Below are positions 5,711 to 8,416 of a stretch of DNA of 8,416 bases, in pieces. Location: positions 1-8,416 of the forward strand of contig CANQLQ010000078.1 of NCBI GenBank assembly GCA_947624755.1, in the 5' to 3' direction. Under the pieces are notes generated by a model, which worked only from the letters and a program-made list of their open reading frames with translations, ran no database searches and was not told where the DNA came from. Within the stretch, counting starts at the first letter, position 1, and each line of letters opens with the position of its first letter. The position numbers and the translations under genes were made by a program. This DNA is from an uncultured Clostridia bacterium (lineage in GTDB: Bacteria; Bacillota; Clostridia; Oscillospirales; Acutalibacteraceae).

Positions 5711-7182
5711 AAAATCCTCCTCTTTATTGCGCTGTAGCTACCTTTCCATGTTATCGGACTGAACAAAACAAACATTGGGAAATATTCAAGTCTTCCGGCA
5801 AGCATATCAAAAATCATAACAATTTTCGACATATCAGAAAACATACTGTAATTTCCCGCCGGACCTACAAGTTCAAGTCCGGGACCGATGTTGTTCATAG
5901 TAGCCGCAACTGCGGTTATTGAAGTTGTCATATCAAAGCCGTCAAAGCTTAAAATGAAGACCGACACGGCAAAAACAATCATACTGAGCACAAAAAACGA
6001 TGTTGTACCTTTCAGAACGCTATGGTCAACACGCTTTTTGTCAAGCTTTACAACATTAACACTTCTCGGGTGTACAACCGATGCAATTTCACGAATCGAG
6101 CTTTTGACGAGAAGAATAAGTCTTGAAACCTTCATTCCGCCGCCCGTACTTCCCGCACTTGCGCCAATGAACATAAGCACGAATAAAATATATTTTGATA
6201 ACTGAGGCCATGTATTGAAATCAGCCGTTGCAAAGCCGGTAGTTGAAATAACAGACGCAACCGAAAACGCAGAATGATGAAATGCTTCAAAGGTATTTCC
6301 GCCATATATCGCATTTCTTATATTGAGAGTTATGCAGGCAACCGAAAAGGCAATAATTCCGATATACCAAATAAGCTCCTCGCTTCTAAGCGCATCTTTG
6401 AATTTTTTAAGAAGCAAAAGATAATATACATTGAAATTGACACCGAAGAGTATCATAAAAACGGTAACTACGCCTTGAAGATAATAGCTTTGATAAAAAG
6501 CCATACTTGCATTTCTTATTGCGAAACCGCCCGTACCTGCCGTTGCGAAGGCGGTTGTTATCGAATCGAAAATCGGCATTCCGCCAATGCCTAAGAGAAC
6601 GCCTTCAAGAACAGTCAAAGCGGTATAAATTGCATAAAGAATGAAAGCCGTCTGTCTGACCTTAGGAACAATTTTCCCGACCGACGGACCGGGGCTTTCC
6701 GCTTTCATAAGCTGCATTGTATGTCCGCCGGCAAGCGGAACTATGGCGATAAGAAAAACAAGAACGCCCATACCGCCTATCCAGTGGGTAAAGCTTCGCC
6801 AGAAAAGCGCAGTTCTTGAAAGAGCTTCAATGTTGGTAAGTATGCTTGCGCCGGTCGTTGAAAAACCTGACGCGGTTTCAAAAACGGCGTCGATATATGA
6901 AGGAATTTCACCGGAAATATAAAACGGCGAAGCGCCTACAAGACTTAAAACTATCCAGCTTAAGGCAACGGTAACAAAGCCTTCTTTGGCATAAAAGACA
7001 TTCCTTGACGGCTTTTTGTGCGTAAGAAAAAGACCTATGGCAAACGTAACAAGCGCCACAAGGATATAATACTTCCATTGCGTTTCACCGTAGAAGATGC
7101 CGACAGCACATGGAAGTAAGAGGCAGGCCGCAGTTATGTTGAATATCCAGCCCATCAAATACAAAATCATTCTGTAATTCAT
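5671..7182 (-). CDS. trkH: Trk potassium uptake system pore protein TrkH
   Basis: A 503-residue membrane protein that forms the K+ channel-like pore, gated by TrkA. Four pore-loop regions are recognisable: ASGFSTTGAS (104-113), ATAGTGGFA (213-221), ISTTGFATADF (312-322) and MNNIGPGLELVG (429-440). The conserved filter glycines are present. ASAGSTGGGMK (341-351) is the gating loop of the third repeat. The normal family end, MLAGRLEYFPMFVLFSPITWK (460-480), is followed by about 23 extra, Lys/Arg-rich residues encoded across the symporter ribosome binding site and start. ATG at 7182 has no clear Shine-Dalgarno sequence; an in-frame stop lies five codons upstream, so no earlier start is possible, and Met5 (7170) is no better. 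Translation may be coupled to trkA, whose stop lies 49 bases away. Confidence 0.93.
   Translation of the reverse strand: MNYRMILYLMGWIFNITAACLLLPCAVGIFYGETQWKYYILVALVTFAIGLFLTHKKPSRNVFYAKEGFVTVALSWIVLSLVGASPFYISGEIPSYIDAVFETASGFSTTGASILTNIEALSRTALFWRSFTHWIGGMGVLVFLIAIVPLAGGHTMQLMKAESPGPSVGKIVPKVRQTAFILYAIYTALTVLEGVLLGIGGMPIFDSITTAFATAGTGGFAIRNASMAFYQSYYLQGVVTVFMILFGVNFNVYYLLLLKKFKDALRSEELIWYIGIIAFSVACITLNIRNAIYGGNTFEAFHHSAFSVASVISTTGFATADFNTWPQLSKYILFVLMFIGASAGSTGGGMKVSRLILLVKSSIREIASVVHPRSVNVVKLDKKRVDHSVLKGTTSFFVLSMIVFAVSVFILSFDGFDMTTSITAVAATMNNIGPGLELVGPAGNYSMFSDMSKIVMIFDMLAGRLEYFPMFVLFSPITWKGSYSAIKRRILWKKKSMFKKASR
5713..5721 (-). promoter_or_regulatory. Symporter ribosome binding site embedded in trkH
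   Basis: AGGAGG (minus strand, within 5721-5713) lies five bases before ATG 5710 and is read as two arginine codons (AGG AGG) in the trkH frame. Ribosomes finishing trkH pass over this site and stop at 5671, 40 bases inside the next gene, an arrangement typical of translational coupling. Confidence 0.75.
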
Positions 7183-7193
7183 TATCGTTTGTC

Positions 7194-7223
7194 ACAGAAT
7201 CAATATAAAACGAAAGACTCTGT
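7194..7223 (-). promoter_or_regulatory. Small hairpin in the trkA-trkH gap
   Basis: In the mRNA ACAGAGTC (7223-7216) can pair with GATTCTGT (7201-7194), eight pairs including one G-U, with a 14-base loop. It sits in the 49-base gap 11 bases before the trkH start, which lacks a clear ribosome binding site. It could affect trkH initiation or be incidental. Confidence 0.35.
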
Positions 7224-7231
7224 CCCCTCTT

Positions 7232-8416
7232 TTATTCAAGTATATCTTTAAGATCATTAAGATTTTTATTTTTTGTTACGACCACAACCGTGTCACCGAC
7301 CATTATTTCGTCCTGTCCGCCGGGTATAATGATTTTCCCTGCCCGGCTTATACAGCAAAGCAGATTATTCTTTTTAAGCCTGAGCTTATAAAGCGGAATA
7401 TTGGTAGCATCGCTTTGGGCGCGTACGTTAAATTCAATTGCCTGCGCCTTTGAATCAACTATATTATAATATGAGCGCACGTTGCTTCCGTTGATGTTTT
7501 CAAGCGCCCTTACATAGCTTATTATCATTTCTGCGGTTATATTTTTCGGATAAACAACAGAGCCTACCGAAAGACGGTCAATAATTCCTTCAAAGTTAAG
7601 CTTATTTATTTTTGTAACGGTCTTGATATTGAAATTTGCGTTTATAAAAAGAGAAAGCATAATGTTTTCTTCGTCAATATCGGTTATTGAAGCAAAGCCG
7701 TCGGCCTGCTCAATATTTTCTTCGTTAAGAAGCCTTCTGTCGCTTCCGTCACCGTTGATAACAACAACATTTCTCGGAAGAACCGAATTAAGAAATTCAC
7801 AGCGTTCGCTGTTTTTTTCAATTATCTTGACCTTAAAACCATATTCGCAAAGCTTGCGGGTAAGATAGTAGGAGATCTTGCCGCCGCCAACAATCACAAT
7901 AGATCTGAGATGTTCGCTTTCAATGCCGGCTTTTTTAAAGAAGGTCGAGGCGTCTTTTTTTGTTGTGACAAATGATATTTTATCCCCTGCTCTAAGATAG
8001 GTTTCGCCGGACGGAATTATAACTTCATTGTTTCTTTCTATCGCACAAATAAGAATTTTGCCGGACAGTTTTCCGACTGCATCTTTTATCTGCATATCAA
8101 TAAACGGAGAATTTTGCGGAAGAGATGTCGTAAGAAGTTCAACCTTCCCGTCAGCAAAAGTGCTTACCTCAATTGCGGAAGGAATAGAAAACAGTCTCGC
8201 CATTTCGTTAGCCGCTTCAAGCTCAGGATTGATTATCATTGAAATTCCGAGTTTTTCTTTGATAAATGAGCTTTCCGTAATAAAATCCGGATTCCTTACT
8301 CTTGCAATCGTTCTGCATGACGACGATTTTTTTGCTATCAAACAGCAAAGAAGATTAAGCTCATCGGAATTGGTTACAGCAATAAATAAATCCGCATAGG
8401 CAATTCCTGCCTCCTC
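7232..8416 (-). CDS. trkA: Trk potassium uptake regulator TrkA, 3' part; 5' end outside window
   Basis: This is the cytoplasmic NAD(H)-binding protein that gates TrkH. The frame is open to the right edge, beginning EEAGIAYADLFIAVTNSDE. The TTG at 8341 is therefore internal, and 394 of probably about 450 residues are present. Counted from the right edge, the order is: the end of the first RCK Rossmann domain with AVTNSDELNLL and TIARVRNPDF, a first TrkA_C domain (about 83-165), a second Rossmann domain starting IVIVGGGKIS (173-182) with the acidic strand end IIEKN and INGDGSD, then a second TrkA_C domain to the C-terminus. This two-RCK, two-TrkA_C layout is the classic TrkA rather than the half-size KtrA. 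The second nucleotide loop reads GGGKIS, with Ser in place of the usual third Gly. It lies 49 bases upstream of trkH on the same strand and is presumably the first visible gene of the operon. Confidence 0.92.
   Translation of the reverse strand, partial: EEAGIAYADLFIAVTNSDELNLLCCLIAKKSSSCRTIARVRNPDFITESSFIKEKLGISMIINPELEAANEMARLFSIPSAIEVSTFADGKVELLTTSLPQNSPFIDMQIKDAVGKLSGKILICAIERNNEVIIPSGETYLRAGDKISFVTTKKDASTFFKKAGIESEHLRSIVIVGGGKISYYLTRKLCEYGFKVKIIEKNSERCEFLNSVLPRNVVVINGDGSDRRLLNEENIEQADGFASITDIDEENIMLSLFINANFNIKTVTKINKLNFEGIIDRLSVGSVVYPKNITAEMIISYVRALENINGSNVRSYYNIVDSKAQAIEFNVRAQSDATNIPLYKLRLKKNNLLCCISRAGKIIIPGGQDEIMVGDTVVVVTKNKNLNDLKDILE

Noticed and set aside
5888..6922. Several plus-strand open frames opposite trkH
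   Set aside because: They mirror the membrane-protein codons of trkH, lack ribosome binding sites and resemble no family.
8339..8341. TTG at 8341 as the trkA start
   Set aside because: The conserved TrkA sequence continues in frame upstream to the window edge (AVTNSDELNLL), so the gene is simply cut by the window.
8028..8399. Plus-strand open frame of 123 codons opposite trkA
   Set aside because: It is antisense to a well-conserved TrkA sequence and has no start signal of its own.

Overview
The window looks like chromosomal DNA of a low-to-mid GC anaerobic Firmicute, most likely a gut Clostridia of the Oscillospiraceae/Ruminococcaceae kind. This is inferred from AAAGGAG/AGGAGG ribosome binding sites, codon use, a clostridial-style divergent PRPP synthetase, and intergenic spacers full of palindromes. 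No marker gene allows a firm taxonomic call.

Layout. Bases 1-775 (+) hold the 3' part of a PRPP synthetase gene (prs). Bases 776-1351 are a non-coding spacer. It contains a perfect 25-bp-arm hairpin (790-847), then a block at 993-1267 bounded by two near-identical 33-bp palindromes and filled with GC-rich hairpins. That block also carries a promoter-like sequence and a terminator-like end, so it is either a small palindromic (MITE-like) element or a structured RNA gene. Everything from 1352 to 8416 is coded on the minus strand. In transcription order, right to left, these genes are trkA (cut by the window end), trkH, a GPH/MelB-type sugar:cation symporter, a YhhN-type putative lysoplasmalogenase, and a secreted LCAT-like alpha/beta hydrolase.

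How the genes fit together. trkA and trkH encode the NAD-binding gate and the membrane pore of a Trk potassium uptake system and lie 49 bases apart. trkH runs 40 bases into the symporter gene, whose ribosome binding site lies wholly inside trkH, so the three are probably one operon with translational coupling at the last junction. After a 303-base spacer with palindromes and a 19-bp tandem duplication, yhhN has its own good sigma70-type promoter (3954-3982) and a rho-independent terminator (3166-3198). The hydrolase is a further unit, with perfect -10 boxes upstream and a three-tier hairpin in its 5' leader ending one base before its Shine-Dalgarno site. YhhN and the hydrolase could both act on membrane lipids, but their pairing is only positional.

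Most notable points: the hydrolase has Cys where its relatives have the nucleophilic Ser; the 993-1267 element or RNA; the trkH/symporter overlap; and the perfect hairpin behind prs. No CRISPR array, transposase, phage gene, tRNA or rRNA is visible.
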